Origin: Neocallimastix lanati (nom. inval.)
Taxonomy: Eukaryota; Neocallimastigomycota; Neocallimastigomycetes; Neocallimastigales; Neocallimastigaceae
Direction: 5' to 3'
NCBI GenBank assembly: GCA_016946835.1
Contig: JACVTC010000181.1
Span: 165,001-229,000, forward strand
Length of the DNA stretch: 64,000 nt
Both the position numbers and the translations under genes were made by a program. Positions 32,378 to 44,600 of this stretch are shown here, piece after piece. The notes beneath the pieces are model-generated. The model worked only from the letters and a program-made list of their open reading frames with translations, was not told the origin of the DNA and made no database searches. Positions within the stretch are counted from its first letter, which is position 1; the number at the start of each line of letters is the position of its first letter.

Positions 32378-33340
32378 TTAATATAGTTCATAGTGGTACC
32401 TTATATCAATATGTTTTGATTTGGGATTTATCGTTTCGTTCTCATAGATATAGATGACTGCTTTATTATCTACATTTATTGTAATACATTTATAATTAAT
32501 TCTTAATTCATAAAATAAGTTTTTGTACCATTGGTAGCGTCTTGAACATTCATCAATACCATAATACTCACTCTCTGAGGTATATACAACAACACTACGT
32601 TGTAGTTTAGAGTGCCACGAAGTAGGGCCATCTCCCATCATAAATAAGTAACCTGTGGTGGACTTTCTAGTTTTCTTAATATAATATCTTTCGTGAATTT
32701 TACACCGTAATTTTTATTACCTTTTAGATATCTGAATATTTTAATAACATTTAACCAATCATTTGATCTTTTGACTTACGTGAAGTTTTGCTAACGGCAA
32801 ATAAAATGTCTGGCTGAGTGCAAATACCAAGATATAGTAAGCATCATATTACCTGTTCATATATAGTTATGTTAAATTTCTTCTCTCTTAATTCCAAATT
32901 CTCCTCCGGCATCATATTTGAAGCAAGTTTATATTAAATTTTGCTAAAATATTTTCTAAATATCTTTGTTGTTGTAATAAGTATCCATCCGGTTCTTTAA
33001 TGAATCTTATACCTATAATGGTATCAGTAGGACTAACATCTGTTATTTAAAAATTTTGTTTTAACAAGAATTTTGTTTTATTTATTTCATTTGTTTTTCC
33101 CGCTATTAATATTTCATCGATATAAACAGTTAATATATAAATAATTTTATTATGTTTATTTCTTTTAACATATATACTTTTGAACCTCTTAAAACCTATA
33201 TATGTTAACTTACTATTAAGCTTATCATTCCAGAGGCCACCAGATTGCTTTAGCCCATATAAAGCTTTTAGAAGTTTCCAATAACTTTTCCTGTAATTTA
33301 TAATCTCCATATAGACAGTCTCGTCCAATTCGGCGTACAA
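32378..33340 (-). mobile_element. Second Ty1/copia fossil (RT and RNase H)
   Basis: Minus strand. 'YMEIINYRKSYWKLLKALYGLKQSG' and 'YILTVYIDEILIAGKTNEI' (33047-33340) are copia reverse transcriptase; 'SSWHSKLQRSVVVYTSESEYYG' type RNase H and 'VDNKAVIYIYENETINPKSKHIDI' lie at 32378-32641. It is a different copy from its neighbour, less decayed. The 5' part is missing where a Ty3 fossil abuts near 33345. Several breaks. Confidence 0.8.
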
Positions 33341-33344
33341 AATG

Positions 33345-36300
33345 ATCCAAATTATGAAAATTACATTAATTCCTTATATTCACAAAAAAACTAGATAAAG
33401 GAAGAAGGCTAACTTCCTTTAATCAAAACGCCAACTCTAGTATATTTGCAGTTAATAGTTGGAATGATAGATACCAAGATATAATTGCAGCTGCAAAGCG
33501 AAGTAGGAATGAAAAATATTCTATATTATTACCAGATTATAAAAGAACTGCTAATAATAAAAATTATTTATAATACAAATAATAATAATGAATTTAACAA
33601 CTTAAACAATAATATTGATAATAATTCGAGTAATAATAATAATGATATAAAAATTAATAGATCTAATCCAAAGGAAACTAATAAACCGTTATAAAATTTT
33701 GCCAAACCAAGTTATAAAACACATTCAAGAAGTAATACAAATAATAGCAATATTCATAATGATATTCCAATTAAAAATAATATAATTATTAACAATGATA
33801 ATAAAAACAATTTTTCAGTAAGAAAAACAAATCAAGATATAAAAATTCTTTAAATTTTAATGAAAATAATGAAAATAATAAAATTAAAACAGATAATAAA
33901 CCACCAAGAATTAATCAAATAATTTAATTAATGGATGGAGTAGAGTCATACAACATATTAGAGGGATTGAAGAATACTCTAGCTCATATTATGTTAACTC
34001 ATTTACTTAATATAAGTAGTTCCTTACGTTTGGATGTGACTAAAATTTAGGAAATCTAGAGGTAATAATGGAAAATATTAGGATTAGCAAATTCTCATAA
34101 TACTTTAATAAATTTAGAAATTGTGAATAACCCTTCTCATGATTATAATAGTAAAAATGTACAAGAACATGATGTTGCTGTGGTTATTAAAGGTTTTGTT
34201 AATGGAGCTACTGCAGCTGTTCTTATTGATGGATGTAGTAATGCGAATTTAATCACTCGTAATTTCTAAAATAATTCTATTAAAATTTATAAAATAGTTG
34301 GTTCAGTTACAAGTAAAGTTCATCAAGCTATGTCTGATGCTGAAGAACGTGTATATGGAATAGTTCAATTAGATGTTAATATATGAAATTTAAAGATTTC
34401 TTGTAATTTTGAAATATCTGAAAAAGAAGACACCTTTTATGATATTATTATCGGTTTAAAAACTCAGCATGATCATAGAATTATTGTAGGTACTGTGGAC
34501 AAATACTTATCAATTAAAAATAAAGAAAATAATTTGGTTCCCTTAGTTCCGATAGAGGATATATCCATGTTTCATTCACAAGCCTTATTATATTATTTAT
34601 ATGATGATAATTTCTAAATATCTACTAATACTATTTTTACAACCATAAAGGATGATAAAAGAACTTTTATAGAATCAGTTATAGAAGGTAAGGATATTCA
34701 GGAAGATAAAATAAAATCAGAACTATGAAATTTGTTAATAACATTTAATGATATCGTTGCAATATCTTCAGATGATTTGGAACCATCCAAATTATTACCA
34801 CATCATGTCAAACTAGTAGATGGAGCAAAACCTATTAAACAAAGAGCATATAAATTATCCCATATCCAATTAACAGCATTAAAGTAATTAAAAAATTAAT
34901 TGATAAAGGATTAATTTCTCCTTCCCACTCTCCATGATCGTCTCCTATTGTATTAGTACCAAAGAAAAATGGACTCTGGAGACTATGTGTAGATTATAGG
35001 TTAATTAATATATTACAATAAAAAATGCATATTCACTACCAAAAATTCAAGAAATATTCAACGCTCTAAAGGATGCTACTATTTTCTCAACTATTGATTT
35101 ATTTAGTGGATATCATCAAATTCCTATGTTTGTTGATGATCAAGAAGTTACCTCCTTTACTACAAAATATGGTAATTATTACTTTAAAGTGATGCCGTTT
35201 GGGTTAACGAATGCACAGCCAACTTTTCAGAAGGAAATGAATTGAATATTTTTCGATTTAATAATTGTGTACAAATATATCTTGATGATATTATTTTTTA
35301 TTCCCCTAATGTCGAACAAAATTTATTAGATTCAAAAGAAATATTTAATATTTTAAGTAAACATAAATTAAAATTAAATATTGAAAAATATCATTTTTAT
35401 AGGTTTGAAGTAGAGGCTTTGGGACATAAAGTAACAAATAAAGGTATATTACCCATTAAGAAGAAAGTAGAAGCTAATAGTAAGATGAATATCCCAAATA
35501 ATATTACGGAGTTGCGTTCTTTTCTTGGTATGGTCGGTTACTATAGAAATTTTATTAATAATTATGTATTAATATTAGCTCCATTATGCAAATTATTAAG
35601 GAAAAATGTAGAATATGTCTGGTCATTTGAATATACTGAAAGTTTCAATAAATTGATAAAACCTTAAGTTAATGCACCTATTCTTTGTTACCCAAGATTT
35701 GATAAACCATTTATCATCTGTTCTGATGCTAGTTTTAATGGTATTGGTGGTGTCTTACTACAATTATATAATGATAATATAGAACATCCAGTTTAACATC
35801 CAGTTTATTTTGTTAGCCGCTAACAAACTAAATCAGAAATTATGCCATTATAGAATTAGAGGGTACTGCTGCATACTATTATATTAATCAATTTAGTCTA
35901 TATATCCTTAGTAATCCATTTCACACAATTTTATATACTGACCACTAACTTTTAGTTTCTATTATTAAGAAGTTTGAACCTACTACTAGTAAACATTCTC
36001 GTTAGTGTAATCTTTTAGTCAACTTCAAGTTAATATTGTATATCAACCTGGTAAGGGTAATATTATTGCTGATGCATTATTAAGAATTAGAAAAAAAAAT
36101 TAGAAAAAAAGATAATGTAATAGTAGATATATTAAATAATAATAATAACGAAGAAAATAATGATGGAGGGAATAATACTATAGAGAATAACAGTGATAAA
36201 GATGAAGATAATCCAATTGAGGCAATAAATGATGTTGAAAATGAAAAATATATAATTAGAGCCTTACTATTCAGGACCTTATACAATAAAAGAAATAACT

Positions 36301-36390
36301 TGGAATACAGTAAAATTACAAGATAGGACAGGGATTATATTACAACGATATGTGCATATTAAAAACATTTAACCATATAAGGAATAGTAT
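33345..36390 (+). mobile_element. Ty3 fossil: Gag C-terminus, protease, RT, RNase H
   Basis: Begins abruptly next to the copia fossil. An Asn-rich linker (33480-33930) is followed by 'LLNISSSLRLDVTK' (like E1), a protease segment with 'GATAAVLIDGCSNANLITRN' and 'DIIIGLKTQHDHRI' (34200-34490), then RT with 'VLVPKKNG', 'TIDLFSGYHQIPM', 'MPFGLTNAQPTFQ', 'YLDDIIFYSP' (about 35278) and 'FLGMVGYYRNFI'. RNase H has 'CSDASFNGIGGVLLQ' (about 35720) and 'GNIIADALLRI'. It ends with a Glu/Asn-rich tail and 'YSGPYTIKE'-like sequence. Integrase is absent. Many breaks; older than E1 and E4. LTRs not assigned. Confidence 0.82.
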
Positions 36391-36985
36391 ACATAAATAA
36401 TAATTAAACAAAAAAATTAACACTCTCAAATTTATATATTATGTATATAAAATTTTTAAATTCAAGTTTAAATTTTAAAATTCAATTTCGAAATTTCAAT
36501 TTCAAGATCTAAAAAAAAAAAAAATTATTGTTAAAAATTTTTTAAAATTGAATCAAAAATTTAATTAAAATTGAATCAAAATTTATATATATTTTTTTTT
36601 ATGGATATTTAAATTATGTTAATGAATATTTTAATAATCAATTCAGTAAATATAAAATTTTCTTTAAATATGAAAATAATATTCAAAAACAGATTTATCT
36701 TATAAAAATTATTATAATGTTTATAGTCAATTTTATCTTTTGTTAAGAATTCTTCTAGTATAGAGAACTACACTTAATTTTATATATAAATTGCTATCTT
36801 AGCATGGGCAATTTTGATCTAAAGCAAATATATTTAGTAACGTATTTGTATATTTAATAATAATAATTAAATATTAAATTTATATCTTTTGATAATTTTT
36901 ATAATATATTATTAGTTATTCATTATTATATTATAATAGTAAATTATAATATATATTAAATTATATATTTATTTTATATTTATAT
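36391..36985. other. AT-rich region downstream of Ty3 fossil
   Basis: No coding signal; may be part of a decayed 3' LTR. Confidence 0.35.
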
Positions 36986-37336
36986 ATTTTTATATTGAAT
37001 ATAATAATATTCTTATATATAACTTTAATAGAACATAAGTAATTTTATTTTATATTTTATTATATAATATATTATTATGTATTATTTTATATTTATTTTA
37101 CATATAATAAACATTTATTATTTAAATATTGATATTTTATTCTTATATATATAATTTATATTATATGGATAAAATGTATTTTATATTACTAAGTTTATAA
37201 TTTTAAATATAATTTCCTAATAATAACCAATTTTTAATAAAATTATTTTAGAAAGGGTTTTTTTAATTATTTAGGAAAAGTAATAATAAATTAAATAAAG
37301 ATATAACTATATTATATAATTAAAATATAGTACATA
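36986..37336 (+). repeat. Decayed LTR end (family 7)
   Basis: Very AT-rich sequence ending in tagtacataaaagtcc (37328-37343). The same terminal motif and similar upstream sequence ('attcttatatataactt') recur at 59360-59444 and 61990-62327. Left border unknown. Confidence 0.35.
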
Positions 37337-37343
37337 AAAGTCC

Positions 37344-38580
37344 CGTATATCATAAAGATGGAATAATTTCTTAGGTAAATTCAAAATAATAATAGTAATA
37401 ATCCAATTAATATTGTATTTAAATTCATATTAATATAAAAATAGTAATTCACTAAGAAAAATACTTTTAAAAAATTAAAATAGCTAAATTTAAAGTGTGA
37501 ATTATGAAAAATAAATTTATGTATATGCACAATTAATAAATTAAATAAATAAAATAACTATTTTATTACACTCAGAAAATTACGAAATAAAATAATTTTT
37601 TTAAAACTCAATAAATAAAGAGATACATAAAATAATTATATGTTTCAATTAATACAGAATATATATATATACATTTTTATTTAATTTGACGTATTATCAC
37701 TTTGATTTAAATTGTAATTGTTCCATTTTACAATGAAACGAAACATACTTATATTTTTTAGCAAGAAATGAACTCCTTTAAAATTAATAGAACCAAGCAT
37801 CTTATTAAAGGATATATCACCATTACAAGATTTAAGTATTTTTTGTAATAATCAAAATGAGGATTACTTCTTTCATTGGATGAATTCATCATTTCCACCA
37901 ATTGTTCCGTCATTTTATAGAGATTTCCTTTCATAATTATTCACTAAATATACTTGTAAGGCTTAACTTTATAATTACTTGTTTCCTTTAGTTTAGAATT
38001 AATTGATTTTATATTTCTTTCTTTAGTTTATAAATAAATTATTATAGACTTTGTTAATTCAATGTATTTAGCTTTTCATTTTAGAAAAATAAACACTTTA
38101 CCTATATAATATAGTCCATATATTTATATTACAAACAAGTATCTTTGAAAATTGTAGATAATGTTGTATGAAACTCGAATTATTTATTTTAATAAATAAG
38201 ATTTCTTCTATAATCTTATAAAATAAATATTTTAATAAATATATATAATTTATATAAAGTATAGATGACGTTTTTTTTTAAATACTCAAAATGTTATATA
38301 AGAAATGGATTATATAATGAACAAAAGAATATATTAGATTTAGTTTGATAATTTATGATATAGTCATGAATGTTCACTATTTCATATTTAATGTTAAAAA
38401 AGCTAATAATAATTAATTGTAATATAATTTAAATAGTTTGATACATAGGAGTAGTTATACTAGTTATACTAGTTATATTAATTATAATAATGTCACTTTA
38501 TTGTTATCATTAAAATATTTTCTTAATTATTTTGTTATATCATAGTTTTCAAAGAAGTTTACTTCCTGGGTTGTATTTAA
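37344..38580. other. AT-rich DNA with a possible minus-strand coding trace
   Basis: Mostly featureless. On the minus strand at about 37680-37940 two overlapping frames read 'MKGNLYKMTEQLVEMMNSS' and 'SFNKMLGSINFKGVHFLL'; composition hints at a decayed gene but nothing is recognised. Confidence 0.3.
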
Positions 38581-38584
38581 AATG

Positions 38585-38830
38585 GTTAAATTTTATGACA
38601 ATTTAAACAATAGAAAACTAACGTGGTACCTTCATCAGAACGACGAAGTTGTATACGTCTAATATCTACATTTCATGATTGACATATCTTACATTTCAAA
38701 GAATCGTCTAACACATCGTCATCCTTTTTTTAGTACTTTTCAATAATTCTAATTCTTTTTGTTCTCTTAACCTGTCTTCTTCAAATAATGATGATTCATT
38801 AAAAATGATTCAGATTGTTCTGGAGATCCA
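38585..38830 (-). pseudogene. TFIIS-type zinc-ribbon protein, C-terminal fragment
   Basis: Minus strand: a charged helix 'FEEDRLREQKELELLKSTKK' is followed, in another frame, by 'LKCKICQS' and 'RRIQLRRSDEGTTLVFYCLN' ending C-H-K. The C-x2-C, then Q-x-R-R-S-D-E-G-T-T, then F-Y-C-x2-C pattern is the TFIIS/RPB9/RPA12/RPC11 zinc ribbon, in which the acidic D-E pair reaches the RNA polymerase active site. An in-frame stop sits after CQS and the frame changes near 38705, so the copy is dead. It could come from a host polymerase subunit or cleavage factor, or from a large DNA virus; one ribbon cannot decide. No start was found. Confidence 0.6.
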
Positions 38831-39140
38831 GAATATAGAAAATCAGCCCCCCAATAAATAATTCTAATATGAATAAATACGATTTCTTTTCAACTGAAAA
38901 AGCAATCTTTTGCTGTCAGTTCTACTGTTGAAGCCGAACATAATGCAACCAGTGAATTTATAAAAAAGGTGCTATAAATTAGAAATATTTTCATGAACGT
39001 TTAAATATAGTAAAACTACTTAAAATTAATACAAATAATCTTGTAAATAAAAAAACAACATTCTAAAATGGTGAAATAAATAAATTAAAACATATAAATT
39101 AAAACATATAAATATAAAAATTTATTTTAATTATGATAAT
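38831..39140 (+). mobile_element. Ty1/copia fossil tail (RNase H)
   Basis: Plus strand: 'GDPEYRKSAPQ' and 'QSFAVSSTVEAEHNATSEFI' match copia RNase H (compare SSTEAEY). It stops shortly before the chromovirus LTR at 39209. Broken. Confidence 0.65.
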
Positions 39141-39208
39141 TAATTAATCAAAGAATTAGATGTACCAAAGATAACCAAATTTAATAAAAACCATTAATGT
39201 TTAATTAT

Positions 39209-39904
39209 TGTAAAGACATGATCAATATCTTTAGTGCATTAATTAATTTATTTTGTACATTAAATTATTTAATGTAATTCACTTTTACAAAATAATGCTA
39301 ATGCATTAAATTATGTAAAATATATTAATTTATGAAATTAATTGATTTATGAAAATTAATAATAAATTTATATTTTTTATAATATATAAATTTAAAAATA
39401 TAAGATTAATTTTTAAATAATTTAAATTTTAGTTTAGTTTAATTTTAGTTTAGTTTAATAATCATAAAAATTAAATAATAATATATAATTAATAGTATTA
39501 ATAATAAAAGAATAATAAATAAATAATAAATAAGAATTTATTCAATTTGATTCAAAACAAATTGAATAAAAAGCTTATTTAATTAGTTTTAGTTTTTTAT
39601 AACTTTATTTAATTTTAGATTAGTTTTTGTTTATTTTATATTGAATATATGTTTAAATAAATAGAAATAGTATATTATAATATAATTAAGAAAAAATATA
39701 AATACATGTAAAATTATTCTATTAAAAAAATGTAGTTGTTATTAACTATTTTTCAGTTAATAACTAATAAAAAGAATTTTTATAATAAAGAGATTAATAA
39801 AAGAATTTTTTTAATATAATAAATTTCATTTGAGTATTATTATTGATAGTGTTGTTTTTGTTTTTTTTTGTGATTGTAATCTGCTCCATAAGGAACATTT
39901 TACA
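39209..39904 (+). repeat. Chromovirus 5' LTR
   Basis: 696 bp, TGTAAAG to TTTACA, matching 45195-45888. Confidence 0.93.
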
Positions 39905-39961
39905 ATAACAACTACCTTGTTAAAAAAAAAAGTGGAGCACGTTACGATCACGATATTAGGA

Positions 39962-40051
39962 CTACCAGTTAGAGAACTACCAGTTAGAGAACTACCATTT
40001 AGAAAACTACCATTTAGAAAACTACCACTTGAAAAATTACTAAGAGAAAAA
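39962..40051 (+). repeat. 15-bp tandem repeat in chromovirus leader
   Basis: Five copies and one degenerate copy of ctaccagttagagaa and variants. In one frame the units read LPVRE, LPVRE, LPFRK, LPFRK, LPLEK within an 83-codon frame (39830-40081) that straddles the LTR end. Codon-length units keep the frame, but translation is unproven. Confidence 0.8.
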
Positions 40052-40150
40052 ACAAGAAGTAATAATAGAAGTACTATTTGAAGAAGTACTAATTATAATT
40101 ACATCCATTAAGTCGCCGCCGTGATTACTAAATTATATTGGAATATTTAA

Positions 40151-40280
40151 GATTATTTTTATTTAAATTTATTATTATTATAATAATTTTGTTTACTCGA
40201 CGGGCACCATTTCAAGCGGTTAGAGTCAAGTCGACTTTACATAATATTATTATAATAGTAAATTTAAATAAAAATAATAA
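40151..40280 (+). other. Long hairpin in chromovirus leader
   Basis: Arms at about 40151-40190 and 40241-40280 pair over roughly 36 of 40 positions, and the 50-nt loop is GC-richer ('ctcgacgggcaccatttc', 'gtcaagtcgac') with its own TCGAC/GTCGA closure. It lies just before gag. It may serve packaging, dimerisation or priming. No conventional primer site was recognised next to the LTR. Confidence 0.55.
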
Positions 40281-40335
40281 ACATATATATGAATTCTTTT
40301 AATTAACAAAAAAAAAAAAAAATTTTTTTTTCAAA

Positions 40336-41400
40336 GTGAAAGAACTTAATATTAGGCTAAGAAACTTCCACATTGAAGATATGGCGGAACGTGGACGAGA
40401 AGAAAAACGGAAGGTCAGCAAGCCACTGATTTTTAACGGTGAAAGAAAAGAACTTAAAGGGTTCCTCACAATTGTAAATATGAACTTTGAGGATACCCCA
40501 GATGACTTTCCAGACGATAGATCAAAAGTTAGATTTATAACCTCATTCTTAAGAGGTGATCCTTTAAATTGGGCCTCAAATCTATGGGATAATGAAGATC
40601 CCTTGATCGATAATTTAAATAATTTTAAGAGGGAACTTAAAATTAATTATGGGGATCTAGAAGTGGAGACAATTGTGGCTAATGGTAAATTAGATACCAT
40701 TCGTCAGAAAAAATATGGGCAAGTGTTAGAATATATTAACCAGTTCAAAACAACTTGACAAAATTCGGACTTCAACGAATCAGCCAAATTTTATATGTTT
40801 CTTAAAGGATTACATTATAAAATGAGGGAACAATTAGCCGTTATTAACCCAAATCCAGATTCCCTTAACAAGTTGTATACTGATGTAATTCAAATTGAAA
40901 ATTTGTCAAAGCGAACTAATCTTGTCGAATTCTATTATAATCAACAACGAGTTAGAAATTCGCAACAAAATAATAACCACAACCAGAGAAATAGTAGTCG
41001 TCGTGATGATCCTATGGATGTTGATTTATTTAGGATCAAAAATGATATAGAAGATACACCCAGAATTATAATTAAAATTTATATGTTGAAAATAAAAGAG
41101 ACTTTTCTGAAGAAAAGAAAAAAGGTCTATGTTTTTTGTGTAAACAACCAGGACACTTGCAATTCAATTGTCCTAACAGAAAAAGATCTTCTGGAGTTAA
41201 ACACAAGAATAAAATTAGAGAAACAGATGAAAATCTTCCATCAGCAAAATTAAGAAGAATTAGAATGATTAAGGAATCCGATGATGCTCAAAAAATTAGA
41301 GCTATTACTGATGAAGAAAATGCTATGAATAAAAGAAAGAACAATATAATTACTTTCTATAAAAAACGAATGATATTGAAGAAGTTCCAGTTAGGGTTCT
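40336..41400 (+). mobile_element. Chromovirus gag region
   Basis: Capsid with 'FNGERKELKGFLTIVNMNF', 'LRGDPLNWASNLW' and 'FLKGLHYKMREQL', the typical Ty3 retrotransposon-gag pattern, followed by the knuckle CFLCKQPGHLQFNC at 41130-41171. Gag packages element RNA into particles. Broken, a few interruptions. Confidence 0.85.
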
Positions 41401-42380
41401 TATCGACTCTGGCTCAGATTTGAATTTTATTAATCCAACGTTCGTTAATAAAAACAAAATTAAATTGAATGAAGTTAAAAGATCTTTCAATGTTTCTGGA
41501 CTAGGATATGGTATCTCTACCATCTAAGAACAAACAGAAAAGTGTATCTTACGATTCAAGAACCATTTTGAAGTTATTCAACTCTACGCACTTTATATTC
41601 CTGATGTAGATATCATTTTAGGTATTCCTTGGATTGAAAAGCATTGTCCAATGAATTATCATGATTCAAGAAAAATATCCTTTCCTTCTGGTTATTGTGC
41701 TAGGAACTGTAATAATAGTAAAAGAAAAAGAAAAAACAAAAATAGAAGCAAGAAAGGTTCAAAAAAGTGTAAGATCGATATCGAACCTGTAAAAGAAAAT
41801 TCCTATGAACCAATTACTCCATATAAGTGTAAACCCCTTTGGGATTCCGAATCAGAAAGCGAAGCTGAATACGTCCGTGGAAGAAAAGTTAGAATCATTA
41901 ATGATAGTGATAGTGATAGTGATAGTGATAGTGATAGTGATAGTATTAATATTAGTGTTAAAGATAATGATTGTAGTAAAGAAAAAATTAACTTTTGTAA
42001 TTTTAAAGAACTTAGTACAATAGATAAAATCAAAAAATCATGTTATTTTATTAAATCATGTAAAAATGAAATTTTAAATAAAGAAAGCAAATTGGTCGCC
42101 TAACCAACAAACTATTTTTTTTTCTTATCAAAATTGTGTTTTAGACAATTTGTGTAAATGTCTGATTATTCAGAATTTAGATAATAATAATATTGTTAAC
42201 GATAGTGATAATAAAATTTCTATTCCTCCTTGTTATCTCGATTACATTGCAGTTTTTGATGAAAAGAATTGTGATAAATTACCTCCCCATAGAGAATATG
42301 ATTGTGAAATAAATTTAAAGGATAATTCAATTCTATTTTATGGTCCTATTTATCCTTAAACAGAAGCAGAAAGGGATTAA
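41401..42380 (+). mobile_element. Chromovirus protease and linker
   Basis: Aspartic protease motif 'VRVLIDSGSDLNFIN' near 41390-41430 and 'DVDIILGIPWIEKHCP' near 41605-41655. A basic and acidic linker follows with seven GATAGT units (Asp-Ser repeat, about 41903-41944). The end approaches the RT start at 'YRPIYP'-like sequence. Fossil. Confidence 0.8.
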
Positions 42381-43568
42381 TTGAAAAAGTATATTATAGA
42401 AAACTTAACAAAAGGATTTATTAGAAAATCCAAATCACCAGCTGTTGCCTCTGTATTATTTGTTAAAAAGAAAGATGGCACTTTGAGACTATGTATTGAT
42501 TATAGAAAATTAAATGAAATGACTATTAGAAATTCATATCCTTTACCATTAATAAGTGAATTAATTGACAGAGTTAAAGGTGCTAAATATTTTACAAAGT
42601 TAGATCTTAAATCTGCATATAACTTAGTAAGAATAAAAGAAGGTGACGAGTATAAGACTGCTTTTAGAACTCGTTATGGACATTATGAATATCTTTTCAT
42701 GCTTTTTGGGTTAAAGAATGCACCTTCTACATTTCAACATTTTATAAATGATGTTCTTAGTGACTACTTAGATGATTTTGTTATCTCATATATCGATGAT
42801 ATTCTTATTTATTCAAATAACTTAGAAGAACATCATGAACATGTTCGAAAAGTGTTGAAAAAACTTTTAGATAATAATTTATACGTTAAACTAGAAATAT
42901 GTGAATTCGATGTAACGGTAACCTCCTTCCTGGGTTACATCATATCTAAAGATGGCCTTAAACCTGATCCTGAAAAAATTAAAGCTATTTTAGATTGGCC
43001 TGTACCTACTAATGTCAAAGAAGTTCAGTTATTTATTGGACTTTGTAATTATTATAGAGTTTTCGTTAAAGATTTTGCCAAAATAGCTTTACCAATACAT
43101 AAACTCACTCGTAAAAATGTACCTTTTATTTGGGGACCCGAGCAGCACAATGCTTTTGTTAAATTGAAAGAACTTTTCACATCTGCTCCAATTTTAATTA
43201 ATCCTGATAGTAATAAACTGTTTATCGTTGAAACCGATGCTAGTAACTTTGCAATTGGAGCTGTGCTTTCTCAAGAAGTTGATGGCAAACTCCATCCACT
43301 TGTCTTTATTTCTTCGAGTTTGACTAAGTCTCAAAGAAACTACCCCATTTATGATAATGAACTTCTTGCTATTAAAGTTGCTTTAGAACAATGGCGTCAC
43401 TTTTTAGAGGGTGCTCATCATCCCTTTACTATTTATACTGATCATAAAAACTTAACATTACCAAGAAAACCGGAAATGCTTTCGCAACGTCAAATTAGAT
43501 GGTATGAATTTTTATCTCGTTTTGATTTTAATATTGTCTATAGATCTGGGAAAAAATTGGGTACCTGA
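42381..43568 (+). CDS. Chromovirus reverse transcriptase-RNase H
   Basis: An open stretch of 395 codons within the chromovirus. RT motifs in order: 'LFVKKKDGTLRLCIDYRKLN', 'TKLDLKSAYNLVRI', 'FGLKNAPSTFQ', 'YIDDILIYSN' (about residues 137-146) and 'FIGLCNYYRVFV'. RNase H starts with 'VETDASNFAIGAVLSQ' and has 'NYPIYDNELLAI' and 'YTDHKNL'. Classic chromovirus sequence. Upstream and downstream parts of pol lie next to it. Confidence 0.93.
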   Translation: MKKYIIENLTKGFIRKSKSPAVASVLFVKKKDGTLRLCIDYRKLNEMTIRNSYPLPLISELIDRVKGAKYFTKLDLKSAYNLVRIKEGDEYKTAFRTRYGHYEYLFMLFGLKNAPSTFQHFINDVLSDYLDDFVISYIDDILIYSNNLEEHHEHVRKVLKKLLDNNLYVKLEICEFDVTVTSFLGYIISKDGLKPDPEKIKAILDWPVPTNVKEVQLFIGLCNYYRVFVKDFAKIALPIHKLTRKNVPFIWGPEQHNAFVKLKELFTSAPILINPDSNKLFIVETDASNFAIGAVLSQEVDGKLHPLVFISSSLTKSQRNYPIYDNELLAIKVALEQWRHFLEGAHHPFTIYTDHKNLTLPRKPEMLSQRQIRWYEFLSRFDFNIVYRSGKKLGT

Positions 43569-44600
43569 TTTACTATCTAGGAGAAGTGATCATTTATTTA
43601 ATTATGAATTTAATTCTTCTTGTCGTGTTATTAACTGTCTTACTATTAATAATAATACTCTTACTAATTCTATTTTGAATGCTCTTGAGAATGATGAATT
43701 CTATAATTCTGTTAAATCATCCTTATCTATTAATAATGCTGTTAACCCTAAAATTAAAAATATTAATAAATTCATGATTGATAAAGAAGGATTTTTACTT
43801 TTTAATAATCTGATTTATAGTTCCTAAATCGATTCGAACGAGAGTTCTTGAACTCCATCATGACTCTCCTACTGCTGGTCATTTCAGTGTTTCTAAGACT
43901 CAAGAATTACTTAGCCGCAATTTTTGGTGGCCTAATTTTTCTCTTGATGTTAAAAAATTTATTAAGTCTTGTGAAGTTTGCTGTAAATCTAAAATTCTTA
44001 GACTTCTTTCACCCCTGTCCACTCCTAATAGAGCTTGGTCTGATATTTCTATGGATTTTATCGTTGAATTACCTAAGTCTAAAGATATGACTACAATAAT
44101 GGTTGTTGTTGATAGTTTGACTAAAATGGCACATTTTATTCCTTTTCGTTGTCTTCCTACTGCTTCAATTGCTGCTGATGCTTTTATCTCGAATATTTTT
44201 AAATTAAATGGTTTCCCTGATTCTATTATTTCTGATAGAGGATCACAATTTACATCTGAATTTTGGAATCGCTTATGTAAACTTCTTGATATTACTCATT
44301 CTCTTTCTACCTCCAACCATCCGGAGACAGATGGTCAAACAGAGAGGGTGAACGGAATATTGGAACAATATCTTCGTTGTTTCATAAATAAAAGGCAAAA
44401 TAATTGGGTCGATTTACTACCTTTCGCTGAATTCGCTTACAATAATACTTTACATCAATCAATTTATCAATCACCATTCTTCGCAAACTATGGTTTTAAT
44501 CCTAAATTTAGTCCTGAGTTTCCATCCTCAGAAAGACCAAGTAGAGCTGAAAAAAGAATATTAAATATTAATAAAAATATTGAATTTTTAAAATGAAACT
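43569..44600 (+). mobile_element. Chromovirus integrase region
   Basis: HHCC zinc domain with 'HDSPTAGHF' and 'CEVCCKSK' (about 43850-43990), then the DDE core with 'WSDISMDFIVELPKS', 'VVDSLTKMAHFIPF', 'SDRGSQFTSEFW' and 'HPETDGQTERVNGILEQYL' (44040-44370), and 'LLPFAEFAYNN'. Integrates element DNA. Broken. Confidence 0.88.

Noticed and set aside
41803-42033. Minus-strand and alternative plus-strand frames rich in Ser/Leu or Ile/Val
   Set aside because: Both arise from the GATAGT microsatellite in the chromovirus linker read in other frames.
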